From assembly GCA_006226375.1 (NCBI GenBank), contig SBHC01000036.1:88460-152459 (forward strand): 64,000 nucleotides of DNA, read 5' to 3'. A program made the position numbers and the translations under genes. This document shows positions 1-7,647 of the stretch, in pieces; positions within the stretch are counted from its first letter, which is position 1; every line of letters starts with the position of its first letter. The notes under the pieces were generated by a model. The model was not told the origin of the DNA and made no database searches. It saw only the letters and a list, made by a program, of their open reading frames with translations. This DNA is from Deltaproteobacteria bacterium (GTDB lineage: Bacteria; Myxococcota_C; UBA6777).

Positions 1-76
1 CGTACTCAACGCAGCACGCGGCTAAACAACCGAGCACTTGTGACGCATCCTTGCAGTCTGATGGTGTATTCTCTTC

Positions 77-1405
77 GTGAAAGATACGGTGAAGGTTATG
101 GAACGCGTGAAAGCGCTTCTTGAAGTGGGTCAAGGTCTGTTGGATGAGGAGGCTTCGGAAGAGGCCGAAGCGATGTTTCGGGAAGCTCTTGTCCTGGAAC
201 CGGACAACCCAGAGGCGCTGTTTCTGTTGGGATGGAGCTTGTACGATCAGGACGATTACGAACAGGCTGAATTGTTCCTTCGCAAAGCCTCGCTGGTGGA
301 CCCAAGCGCTCCAGAGCCCCAACAATACTTGGGAATCTGCCTGTTTGAACAAGAGCGCTTTGACGAAGCAGCGGTCGCTCTCCAAAAAGCCGTGTCGTTG
401 GATCCAGAGAACCCTGCCGTGTATCGCTATCTAGGAGGTGCCTACTCTGCGCTCAAGTTGCACGCAGAAGCGGCAGAAGCCTACCAAGGTTTGGTCACAT
501 ACGAACCCGACGACGGCGAGAACTTCTTCTGGCTGGGGCTCAGCTTGTACCACGCTGGAAACCTGGAAGCTTCCGAAGAGTCGTTTGCAGAAGCCGTGTC
601 GCTGGAGCCCGACGAAGAAGGTCATCATTACTGGCTGGCGTATGTTCTCACAGGGCAAGACAAGTTCGTGGAAGCGGAAGCTGTCTTGCGCAACGCTGTG
701 CTCGAAGAAGAGTTGGAAGACGTCGATCTTTACGGTCTTTGGGCTGAGGTCCTGTTCAAGCAAGAGAAGCTAGAGAAAGCCTACCAGTGCGTGGAAGACG
801 GCCTGGCTCTTGAAGTTGTGGATGCTCACTTGTTCTGGTTGGGCGGTGAGATTCTGTCGGCGATGGAGCGTGAAGAAGACGCGATCGCGATGTTCCGAAA
901 AGCTGTTGATCTCGTTCCTTCCGACTCTACCTACCATTGGTTCTTGGGGCAGGCTTTGTTCCACATGGAAGAGTACGATGAGTCGATGCGCTGCTTTGAA
1001 CAAGCTGTGAAGTATGGCCCGTCTGACTTTGAGAACCATCTGTGGCTGGGCCGGTGCTTGCTGGAGTTGGAACATTCCAACCGGGCTTTGGATGCGTTCA
1101 ACCAAGCCGCTGCCTTGGAACCTGAAAGCGCCGACGTTGTGTTTTGGCAAGGACGCGCTTACTTCGAGCAAGACCAATACGAGGACGCCGCGCTTGCGTT
1201 GGAGCAGTCGACCACTCTGGAACCTGAGGAAGAAGCCCATCATTACTGGCTGGGTCGGGCGCTGTACGAGCAAGAGAAGTACGTCCGAGCCGCGCAGGCG
1301 TTCGCTGCTGCGGTTGACCTGAATCCAACCGACGAAGAGAACAACTACTGGTTGGCGCGGTGCAAGACAATGGAGCACCTGGGGGTTAACTGGAACGTGG
1401 AGTAA
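77..1405 (+). CDS. TPR-repeat protein (first of a tandem pair)
   Basis: A protein of about 440 residues built almost wholly of tetratricopeptide repeats with a 34-residue period. Each repeat shows the W-L-G signature of TPR helix A followed by Y/F and A at the expected spacing, so about twelve repeats fill the chain. No signal peptide or membrane segment is seen, so it is probably a cytoplasmic protein-interaction scaffold; its partner is unknown. The GTG at 77 opens the frame, but in-frame GTG 89 and ATG 98 are also possible and none has a clear ribosome-binding site. Its stop lies only 6 nt before the next TPR gene, so the two are probably co-transcribed. Confidence 0.85.
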   Translation: MKDTVKVMERVKALLEVGQGLLDEEASEEAEAMFREALVLEPDNPEALFLLGWSLYDQDDYEQAELFLRKASLVDPSAPEPQQYLGICLFEQERFDEAAVALQKAVSLDPENPAVYRYLGGAYSALKLHAEAAEAYQGLVTYEPDDGENFFWLGLSLYHAGNLEASEESFAEAVSLEPDEEGHHYWLAYVLTGQDKFVEAEAVLRNAVLEEELEDVDLYGLWAEVLFKQEKLEKAYQCVEDGLALEVVDAHLFWLGGEILSAMEREEDAIAMFRKAVDLVPSDSTYHWFLGQALFHMEEYDESMRCFEQAVKYGPSDFENHLWLGRCLLELEHSNRALDAFNQAAALEPESADVVFWQGRAYFEQDQYEDAALALEQSTTLEPEEEAHHYWLGRALYEQEKYVRAAQAFAAAVDLNPTDEENNYWLARCKTMEHLGVNWNVE

Positions 1406-1411
1406 CGTCGG

Positions 1412-3130
1412 ATGTTTCGGCGATTCCGTGCTAAGCGACATCTCGCGCGAGGTCGCTCCTTCTTGGAGCAAGGTCAGCTTACCGAAGCCCTCACCTCGTT
1501 GCAAAAGGCCTATACGCTCGATCCACAGCATTTGTCGGTCGCGTACTGGTTGGGTCACGCGCTGTACAAAACGGAGCGGTACGAAGAGGCTCATTCTCTG
1601 TTCGTCCGTTTGGTGGGAGACGACTCCCCCCATCCAGAAAGCTCCTATTGGGCGGGGATGTCGTTGTATGCCCTACAAAAGTATGGGCAAGCAGCGCAGG
1701 CGTTTCAGGCCGCGGTCCATCGCGACAGCACCGATCCTCTTTCACATTACCGTTTGGGTTTGTCGTGGTACTACATGAAGCAGTATGACAAAGCGCAACT
1801 TTCGTTTGTACGAGCCGTAGCGTTGGACGAAACCAACCCGTTGATGCACCGCTGGTTGGGTTGCACACAGTACAAACGCAAGCGCTACGACGACGCATCA
1901 CAAGCTCTCCACACGGCTGTGGCTCTGGAACCGGAACATGAGGCCAATCATCACTGGTTGGGTAAGGTGCTCTTAAAGCAGGGCAGCAAAGTGGAGGCTG
2001 TGGACTCATTGCAACGTGCAGTCGCGTTGGCCCCAGGAGAGGCCAGCAACCACTTCTGGTTGGGTAAGGCTCTCTACGAAACCCAGCAGTACACCAAAGC
2101 TGAGGAGTCGTGGAGACAGGCCTTGTGCCTTCGCCCCAACGACGAAGCCCATCATTACTGGTTGGGTATGTCCCTTCAGGCCCAAGGTCGCTATGAGAAA
2201 GCCCTTGATGCCTTTAACGAAGCCGTCGAGCGCGCCCCCAACGATGCAAGCAATCGGTTCTGGTGTGGAAACATGGCCTACAAGCTGAAACGCTACAAGG
2301 CCGCCGAGCGAGAATTCCAGGAAGCGCTTCGACTTGAGCCCAGCAGCGCCAGTTACATGCGATGGGTTGGGATTTGCTTGTTTTTTCAAAAGCGCTATGC
2401 TGAAGCCGAGAGCTTGTTCACTGAGGTGGTCTCGCTTGCTCCCCAGCATAACGATGGTTACTACTGGTTGGGCCGCAATCGTTACGAGCAGAAGCTGTAC
2501 GATCTGGCGGAAGACTCTCTTCGTCAGGCCATCGAACTCAAACCCAACGACGAATCCAACCAGTTTTGGCTGGGCATGGTGTTGTACCGGTTGCATCGCT
2601 TCGACGAAGCCCATGCTCCGTTTCAACGAAGCCTGGAGCTGGAGTTCAATGATCCTGCCAATCATTATTGGTTGGGCATGAACTACCATCGTCGTCAGCT
2701 GTATCCAGAGGCCGAACCCTTCTTTCAAAAGGCCACCAACCTGCGACCCGGCAAGGGGAACTACCACTACTGGCTGGGCATGAACACCTATCATCAGGAT
2801 GCTTTCTTGCAAGCCGAAGCATCGTTTTACAGGGCGGTGAAGTTGATGCCAGAAGAAGAGTCTCACCACTTCTGGTTGGGTATGTGTCGGTACAAGCAAA
2901 GCAACTTCGACAAAGCCGCTCAAAGCTTCGGTCATGCCTTGGAGTTAGGCCCCCAGGACGAAGTGAATCACTATTGGATGGGGAAATGTTTGCACGAACT
3001 GGCTCGTTACGATGAAGCGATCCACTGCTTGAAGCAAGCCGTCAAACTCAACCCCAACGATGTGGCCAATCACAACGCGTTGCGCCGCAGCATCCAGGCC
3101 AAGCTTAACGCGCAGAATGCAGCCGATTGA
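1412..3130 (+). CDS. TPR-repeat protein (second of a tandem pair)
   Basis: A 572-residue protein of about sixteen consecutive TPRs. The repeats share a strong local consensus of N/H-H-Y/F-W-L-G at the start of helix A, followed by Y-x-x-A in helix B. It is clearly a paralogue of the gene just upstream, probably from duplication followed by repeat gain. No signal peptide, membrane segment or catalytic domain is visible. The ATG at 1412 sits 6 nt after the preceding stop, which implies translational coupling. Such solenoids usually bind peptide ligands; the partner cannot be read from sequence. The regularity of the repeat suggests recent internal amplification. Confidence 0.85.
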   Translation: MFRRFRAKRHLARGRSFLEQGQLTEALTSLQKAYTLDPQHLSVAYWLGHALYKTERYEEAHSLFVRLVGDDSPHPESSYWAGMSLYALQKYGQAAQAFQAAVHRDSTDPLSHYRLGLSWYYMKQYDKAQLSFVRAVALDETNPLMHRWLGCTQYKRKRYDDASQALHTAVALEPEHEANHHWLGKVLLKQGSKVEAVDSLQRAVALAPGEASNHFWLGKALYETQQYTKAEESWRQALCLRPNDEAHHYWLGMSLQAQGRYEKALDAFNEAVERAPNDASNRFWCGNMAYKLKRYKAAEREFQEALRLEPSSASYMRWVGICLFFQKRYAEAESLFTEVVSLAPQHNDGYYWLGRNRYEQKLYDLAEDSLRQAIELKPNDESNQFWLGMVLYRLHRFDEAHAPFQRSLELEFNDPANHYWLGMNYHRRQLYPEAEPFFQKATNLRPGKGNYHYWLGMNTYHQDAFLQAEASFYRAVKLMPEEESHHFWLGMCRYKQSNFDKAAQSFGHALELGPQDEVNHYWMGKCLHELARYDEAIHCLKQAVKLNPNDVANHNALRRSIQAKLNAQNAAD

Positions 3131-3212
3131 ATTCTTTTGTGTTTCCTTCCCCCATACCGAAATGCTCCCGTCAGGTTGAGCGTTTTGGATCCGAACTGTA
3201 GGAGGTTCCGAT

Positions 3213-4802
3213 ATGAGTCAAAGCTCCCTTCTTTCCTTTGCAACCGTCGACCCAACAACGCTGTCTGCGAAAAACCCCGGACGTTTGGCGCATCTTGTGG
3301 GTGGAGAGTGGATCGAGTCGCCCAACTGGCTGGATGTCCATGATCCCATGAACGGTGAGGTCTTCTTGCAGGCACCCAACCCTACAGTGGATGAACTGCA
3401 ACCGTTTGTGGACAGCCTCAGAGCCTGCCCCAAAAGCGGAATGCACAACCCTCTTAAGAACGTCGAACGATACCGTATGTACGGTGATGTCACCTTCCGC
3501 GTGGCTGCCGCGATGAGGGAGAAAGAGGTCGAGGACTTCTTCACCCAGCTGATCCAGCGTGTGATGCCAAAGAGCGACGTCCAAGCTCGGGGCGAAGTTA
3601 CCGTCACGCGGGCTTTCCTGGAGAACTTCTGCGGCGACCAGGTCCGGTTCCTGGCTCGTGGCTTCAGCAACCCCGGCGATCACCACGGGCAAAAGAGCAA
3701 CGGATACCGCTGGCCGTTCGGTCCTGTGGCGTTGATCTGCCCGTTTAACTTCCCCCTGGAGATTCCAGTGCTCCAACTTATGGGCGCGCTGTACATGGGG
3801 AACAAGCCTGTTGTGAAAGGTTCAGAGACCACCAGCGTGGTCTTGGAGCAGTTTGTCCGCCTGCTGATTGCGTGTGGTATGCCACCCAGCGACATGGATC
3901 TGATCCACGCCGAAGGTCGTGTGATGGGTGAATTGGTGGAGCGTGCTCCCATCCGAAACATCCAATTCACCGGAAGTTCTGCGGTCGCTGAGCTTCTCTC
4001 GAAACAAACCCATGGCAAGGTTCGGATCGAAGACGCCGGATTTGACTGGAAAATCCTGGGTCCCGATGCGACGGCTGAGCGTGTAGAGTATGTTGCTTGG
4101 CAATCCGATCAAGACGCCTACGCTGCCAGCGGTCAAAAATGCTCGGCCCAATCGATCCTGTTTGCCCACGAAAACTGGATCTCGCTGGAGCTCCTCGACC
4201 GAATCCAAGAACTGGCTGCACGACGCAACGTAGACGACCTGACCCTTGGACCCGTCTTGACCGTCTCCACCGAGCGAATGGCGACCCACACCCAGAACCT
4301 TCTTGCGATCCCCGGCGCTCGCGTCTTGTTTGGTGGCAAGCCGTTGGAAGGTCAGAACTTCTATGAGAAGTGTGGAGCGTTTGAACCCACCGCCATCTTT
4401 GTCCCTCTGGATGAGATCCTCAAAGACGAAAACTTTGAGCTTGTCACCACCGAGATCTTTGGTCCGTTCCAGATTGTCACCTCCTGGAACGATGCAACCG
4501 AACACAAAGTGCTCGAAGCTTGCGAACGAATGGACCACCACCTGACCGCCGCTGTCGTCTCCAACGACATTCACTTCGTGCACCGCGTCTTGGGTCACAC
4601 CGTCAACGGAACCACCTACGCCGGATTGCGCGCTCGCACCACCGGCGCCCCACAAAACCACTGGTTCGGTCCAGCCGGCGACCCTCGTGGCGCTGGCATC
4701 GGAACCCCCGAAGCCATCCAACTGGTCTGGTCCTGTCACCGCGAAATCATCGAAGACTTTGGACCCATCCCCAATGGCTGGTCCCTGCCCAAACCCTCCT
4801 AA
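3213..4802 (+). CDS. ALDH12-type delta-1-pyrroline-5-carboxylate dehydrogenase
   Basis: A 529-residue NAD(P)-dependent aldehyde dehydrogenase. The active-site Cys lies in the SGQKCSAQS segment near residue 310 and the general-base Glu in IEDAGFDWK near residue 273. The run from PFNFPLEIPV through YMGNKPV, FTGSS, EDAGFDWK, AWQSDQDAYA and SGQKCSAQS resembles the plant mitochondrial P5C dehydrogenase family ALDH12 more than the usual bacterial PutA or RocA types. ALDH12 oxidises pyrroline-5-carboxylate/glutamate semialdehyde to glutamate in proline breakdown. The ATG at 3213 has a good site (TAGGAGG) about 8 nt upstream. It stands alone with no proline dehydrogenase in the window. Family placement is from memory of motifs; the substrate is inferred. 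Confidence 0.8.
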   Translation: MSQSSLLSFATVDPTTLSAKNPGRLAHLVGGEWIESPNWLDVHDPMNGEVFLQAPNPTVDELQPFVDSLRACPKSGMHNPLKNVERYRMYGDVTFRVAAAMREKEVEDFFTQLIQRVMPKSDVQARGEVTVTRAFLENFCGDQVRFLARGFSNPGDHHGQKSNGYRWPFGPVALICPFNFPLEIPVLQLMGALYMGNKPVVKGSETTSVVLEQFVRLLIACGMPPSDMDLIHAEGRVMGELVERAPIRNIQFTGSSAVAELLSKQTHGKVRIEDAGFDWKILGPDATAERVEYVAWQSDQDAYAASGQKCSAQSILFAHENWISLELLDRIQELAARRNVDDLTLGPVLTVSTERMATHTQNLLAIPGARVLFGGKPLEGQNFYEKCGAFEPTAIFVPLDEILKDENFELVTTEIFGPFQIVTSWNDATEHKVLEACERMDHHLTAAVVSNDIHFVHRVLGHTVNGTTYAGLRARTTGAPQNHWFGPAGDPRGAGIGTPEAIQLVWSCHREIIEDFGPIPNGWSLPKPS

Positions 4803-4816
4803 ACTTGTGGGCGAAC

Positions 4817-4955
4817 CCCCCAGATTGATGGTGGTATGCGGATAAATTCGTGTGGGTCCCGGCATGGGTTTACATGAACCCCGGAATGATGGTGGTTTGC
4901 GGAATGAATTTACGCGACTCCCGGAATGATGGTGGTTTGCGGAATGAATTCCGGG
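4817..4955. repeat. short tandem repeats with a terminal inverted repeat
   Basis: A 30-nt core (beginning CCGGAATGATGG) occurs identically at 4881-4910 and 4921-4950, a 40-nt period, and a degenerate copy (GATGGTGGTATGCGG) lies at 4827-4841. The last copy is bounded by CCCGGAAT (4920-4927) and ATTCCGGG (4948-4955), which can form an 8-bp stem. The block follows the aldehyde dehydrogenase stop and precedes the tRNA cluster. It has no coding potential. It may terminate the upstream transcript or be a remnant of a small mobile or repeat element. Confidence 0.7.
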
Positions 4956-4985
4956 GCTAGGGTTTAAAAAAATTGATGTGGGTTC

Positions 4986-5014
4986 TTGTGTGTGGGGGGG
5001 AAGGGTCTTAAACT
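4986..5014 (+). promoter_or_regulatory. weak candidate promoter for the tRNA cluster
   Basis: TTGTGT at 4986-4991 and TAAACT at 5009-5014 are separated by 17 nt. Both hexamers match sigma-70 consensus only partly. It is the best-placed candidate upstream of the tRNA genes, but evidence is thin. Confidence 0.25.
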
Positions 5015-5161
5015 CACGTTGTCTTGCAAACGGGGGTGTGCGCTGGGCCGTGTACCCGGAAGGTTACCTGTGGATGTGAGACTCGTCCGGTCATGCGGTT
5101 ACGTGTGACGGGAGTAAGAGAGCTTGTTTGCGCAACGAGTTCTGCGTGTGTGGAGAAGAAC

Positions 5162-5236
5162 AAGGCAGTGGCGTAATGGTCGCGCGCCGGGCACTCCAAC
5201 TGCCCGGAGGTGAAGGTTCGACCCCTTCCTGCTGGG
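5162..5236 (+). tRNA. tRNA-Trp (CCA), atypical acceptor stem
   Basis: A tRNA fold can be drawn in full. The acceptor is 5162-5168 against 5229-5235. The D-arm is GCGT/GCGC with an A-A-T-G-G loop. The anticodon stem GGGCA/TGCCC flanks the loop CTCCAAC, with anticodon CCA at 5196-5198 after U33. The T-arm is GAAGG-TTCGACC-CCTTC. The discriminator base is G, as expected for tRNA-Trp. CCA is not encoded. Acceptor positions 3-7 pair perfectly but positions 1 and 2 are A-G mismatches, so the 5' end is abnormal. It is either a decaying copy or a tRNA needing 5' repair. Confidence 0.65.
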
Positions 5237-5287
5237 TCTGGGTTCTGCCTGGGCTCGGTGACTCTCTACACTCTGATAGGTTGGATC

Positions 5288-5356
5288 TGTCGGAAGCATG
5301 TGGCATGCACCGGGTCTGCGAAACCCGGATACCGAGTTCGATTCTCGGTTCGATGT
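5288..5356 (+). tRNA. tRNA-Arg-like (GCG), reduced D-arm
   Basis: The anticodon arm CGGGT-CTGCGAA-ACCCG gives anticodon GCG at 5318-5320, with U33 and A37 in place; this would read CGC/CGU. The T-arm is a perfect CCGAG-TTCGATT-CTCGG. The acceptor TGTCGGA (5288-5294) pairs with TTCGATG (5349-5355), but its first two pairs are only U-G and G-U wobbles. The D-arm is very short (CATG/CATG or GCAT/ATGC with a 3-5 nt loop), and position 8 is A instead of U. Arg tRNA with GCG is unusual in bacteria, which normally use ACG. It could be a degenerate or phage-type tRNA. CCA is not encoded. Confidence 0.5.
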
Positions 5357-5417
5357 GAGCGTCAGGCCTGCTATGTCTGAGCCGCTCCTGAGACAATCTA
5401 TCATGGAGACGTGTTCG

Positions 5418-5492
5418 ACGCCTGTAGCTCAGGGGTAGAGCGCCGGATATACACTCCGGATGTCTGAGGTTCGAGTCCTTACGGGCACACCA
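5418..5492 (+). tRNA. tRNA-Val-like (UAC), atypical acceptor and A33
   Basis: The layout is canonical: T8-A9, a D-arm GCTC-AGGGGTA-GAGC, an anticodon stem CCGGA/TCCGG, a 5-nt variable loop, the T-arm TGAGG-TTCGAGT-CCTTA, discriminator A and an encoded CCA at 5490-5492. The anticodon read by position is UAC (5450-5452), valine. Two oddities stand out: position 33 is A where U is nearly universal, and acceptor pairs 1 and 2 are A-C and C-A mismatches while pairs 3-7 are good. The encoded CCA and intact arms argue against long-term decay. Confidence 0.6.
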
Positions 5493-5548
5493 ACCCGCGG
5501 CGGATCTGCGATCCGCTTAGCACCGTAAAATCGGATACGTTTCCAGTT

Positions 5549-5600
5549 AAAGCCGGAGGGCTGGTTGCTCATACCAACTCCTTCCGGCTTTTCCTTTTTT
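5549..5600 (+). terminator. rho-independent terminator after the tRNA cluster
   Basis: AAGCCGGAGG at 5549-5558 pairs with the CTCCTTCCGGCTT region at 5579-5590, allowing one bulge, and is followed by TTCCTTTTTT. It lies 57 nt past the last tRNA and in front of the convergent pentapeptide gene, so it probably ends the tRNA transcript. Confidence 0.75.
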
Positions 5601-5620
5601 AGAAACAGAGTTTCTTCTTT

Positions 5621-7147
5621 TTACTTTGCCATTTTGCGAGTGTAAACACCGACAAACACGGTCATGAGGAAGAGTCCGAGGAAGCCTTCCATCACCACAA
5701 GGTATTTGAGCCAGTGATCGAAGCGAGGGGCGATTCCATCTGTGCCCAAGGTGGTGAAGGTGGAAGCGCTGATGTAGAGGGCCTGGGCAAACGATAAGCT
5801 TTGTTGGGGGGAGCCGCCTATGGCAGGGTCAATCACAAAGAAAGAGCCATTCATCCAGAACAACCCAGCGAACACCAAGATAACGAACACCGCAAGGAAC
5901 GTCACGTTGAGAGGCTTGGTGCCGTAGCCGCTGCCCAGATCAAACAAGAACCAGTTAAAGAATCGTCGAGACGCAGCCAGGATACCTTCTTCCTTGTCTG
6001 AGCGTCGTTCGGCCTGGCGGAAGCGGTAGTAAGCCCAGTCGGCGTCTTCGTGCTTGCCTTGCAAGTCGAAGTGATTGCGTAGCAAGATGTAGGCGTGTTT
6101 GGCTCGTTCGTAATCACCGGAGAGGGCGGCGTCGATCTTGCCTTGCACCTGCTTGCGTTCAAGCAAAAGCTCGTTGGCGTTGACACCGTAGAGTCCGATG
6201 GTGCCGGTGAATACCGTGTTGTCGGCATCCAGCCTCATGCGGAAGATTCCACGATCCAGAGAGAGAGGTCCATGGAATTTGGACCACCGAACGTTGACGT
6301 CGCGATGGAACACAACGTCAGTCCAATCGACGCTTTTGTGGAAGGTGGCTTCGTCAAAGGTGGCGGTGTTAAGGGCTTCCAGGCCTTGTGCGTCAACGTC
6401 ACCGTAGCAGGTCACACGGTTGAAGTAGAAGACGTCGTGGAGTCCGGCGCCACGAAGCACCAACTTGTTGTGAAAGATGGCGTTGTGAAAGTACGCTTTG
6501 CCATGAAATTGAGCGACCTTAAACGTGATCCCTTTGTCTACGATGAGGTCTTCGAAGCGTCCGGCCTGAAACACTGTGTTTTGGAAGGTGGCTTCGTCGT
6601 GGAAGTGAGCCGCCCGAAAGAACACGGTGTCGTGGAAGTGGGCCTGCCGGAAGTCAGCCTTTTGGCGGAAGGTGCAACCCTCAAAGGAAGCCGTGCGATG
6701 GACGCTTGCTCCTTCAAAGCGTGTGGTGCTTTCAAAGGTGGCGAAGGCGCTGTCCCACCGGCCTTGGATTTGGGCGAGTGGAAGGTTGACGCGTTGGAGG
6801 AACGTACTCTCCTTGGTGGAGAGGTCGCCTTCAACTCTGAGCTTTCGGCCCATCACTGGACCTTCCAATCGACAACCCAGCAAGAGCAGGTCCTGATGAA
6901 AGTAGGACTCTGCTCCCTCACGACTCAGCGACACTTCACCTGTTGCAGTCACTCGCTCCCAACGGACGTCGTGATGGAACGTACATTGATCAAAGGTGAG
7001 GCTCTCGACCTGAACATCTTCCAACACAACGGGGTGGTGCCACTCCTCGTTTTTGAAGTGGAGGGTGGGAAGTTTGACCCGTCGCAAGGGTTTGCCTCGG
7101 CGCAGCGCGTCGAGAGCCTGCTGCTCAGATAACAAGGGATGATCCAA
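5621..7147 (-). CDS. pentapeptide-repeat protein with C-terminal two-TM ion-channel domain
   Basis: About 508 residues. The first 330 carry pentapeptide-like repeats of the form A-x-F-H-x-x and A-T-F-x-x, which fold as a right-handed beta helix. A short charged linker follows. The C-terminus has a membrane segment (VTFLAVFVILVFAGLFW), a pore-loop-like stretch STFTTLGTDGIAP and a second membrane segment, as in the two-TM ion channel (Ion_trans_2) family. The filter lacks the usual GYGD, so ion selectivity is uncertain. The frame could open at TTG 7174, but TTG 7147 is preceded by GGAGAGGAG at good spacing and is preferred. The combination suggests a channel gated through a soluble beta-helix domain. 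Confidence 0.75.
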   Translation of the reverse strand: MDHPLLSEQQALDALRRGKPLRRVKLPTLHFKNEEWHHPVVLEDVQVESLTFDQCTFHHDVRWERVTATGEVSLSREGAESYFHQDLLLLGCRLEGPVMGRKLRVEGDLSTKESTFLQRVNLPLAQIQGRWDSAFATFESTTRFEGASVHRTASFEGCTFRQKADFRQAHFHDTVFFRAAHFHDEATFQNTVFQAGRFEDLIVDKGITFKVAQFHGKAYFHNAIFHNKLVLRGAGLHDVFYFNRVTCYGDVDAQGLEALNTATFDEATFHKSVDWTDVVFHRDVNVRWSKFHGPLSLDRGIFRMRLDADNTVFTGTIGLYGVNANELLLERKQVQGKIDAALSGDYERAKHAYILLRNHFDLQGKHEDADWAYYRFRQAERRSDKEEGILAASRRFFNWFLFDLGSGYGTKPLNVTFLAVFVILVFAGLFWMNGSFFVIDPAIGGSPQQSLSFAQALYISASTFTTLGTDGIAPRFDHWLKYLVVMEGFLGLFLMTVFVGVYTRKMAK

Positions 7148-7647
7148 GGTGGTTCGCTCCTCTCCAAAAGGCAAAGATGAATGAGTTTGTGACCTACCAT
7201 GCGGATTGTAGACGCAGAGTTCAACAAGAAGCTCGATTTTTTTCGGAAGGGAAGTCTACAACCCGATGTGCAGATTTCGCAAATCCTTTCTCACCCCAAG
7301 CGACCCCATGAAAGGAGGAATGGGAGAGGACGTTTTTGGGTTCTTTGTGCTCCCAAGACACGATGCGACGTAGACCTGTATTAAATAGGTTGGGTCATAT
7401 TGTTCTTAAACCTTGCAGAGGTCTTTGGGTCAAAGGAAATCAATCAAAGGCAAGCAAAGCAGGGTCTTCTGTTGATTTTTACAGGGAGAAAGCCCAGGAT
7501 GGATTGGACGACACCCCGCTTTTGTAGTATGAACGTACATTGACCTTCGAGACGAGATATCCTACATCGTAAAGAACCAGGGAACCTTTATATAAGTCAG
7601 AAACCTGCTTGCTTGGGCAGGTGGTATACATAAACAAGGAACCACAG
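7148..7647. other. intergenic region without clear gene
   Basis: About 500 nt between two divergently oriented genes. Only short open frames without ribosome-binding sites or recognisable products are present. Promoters for both neighbours must lie here; a TATACA box at 7624-7629 is suitably close to the downstream gene, but no convincing -35 was found. Confidence 0.5.

Noticed and set aside
5010..5060. Possible fourth tRNA with a TGC (Ala) loop (CTTGCAA)
   Set aside because: The stem needs several G-U pairs and no T-arm follows at the right distance.
7199..7527. Two short plus-strand frames in the gap before the coiled-coil gene
   Set aside because: No start signals and no conserved features.
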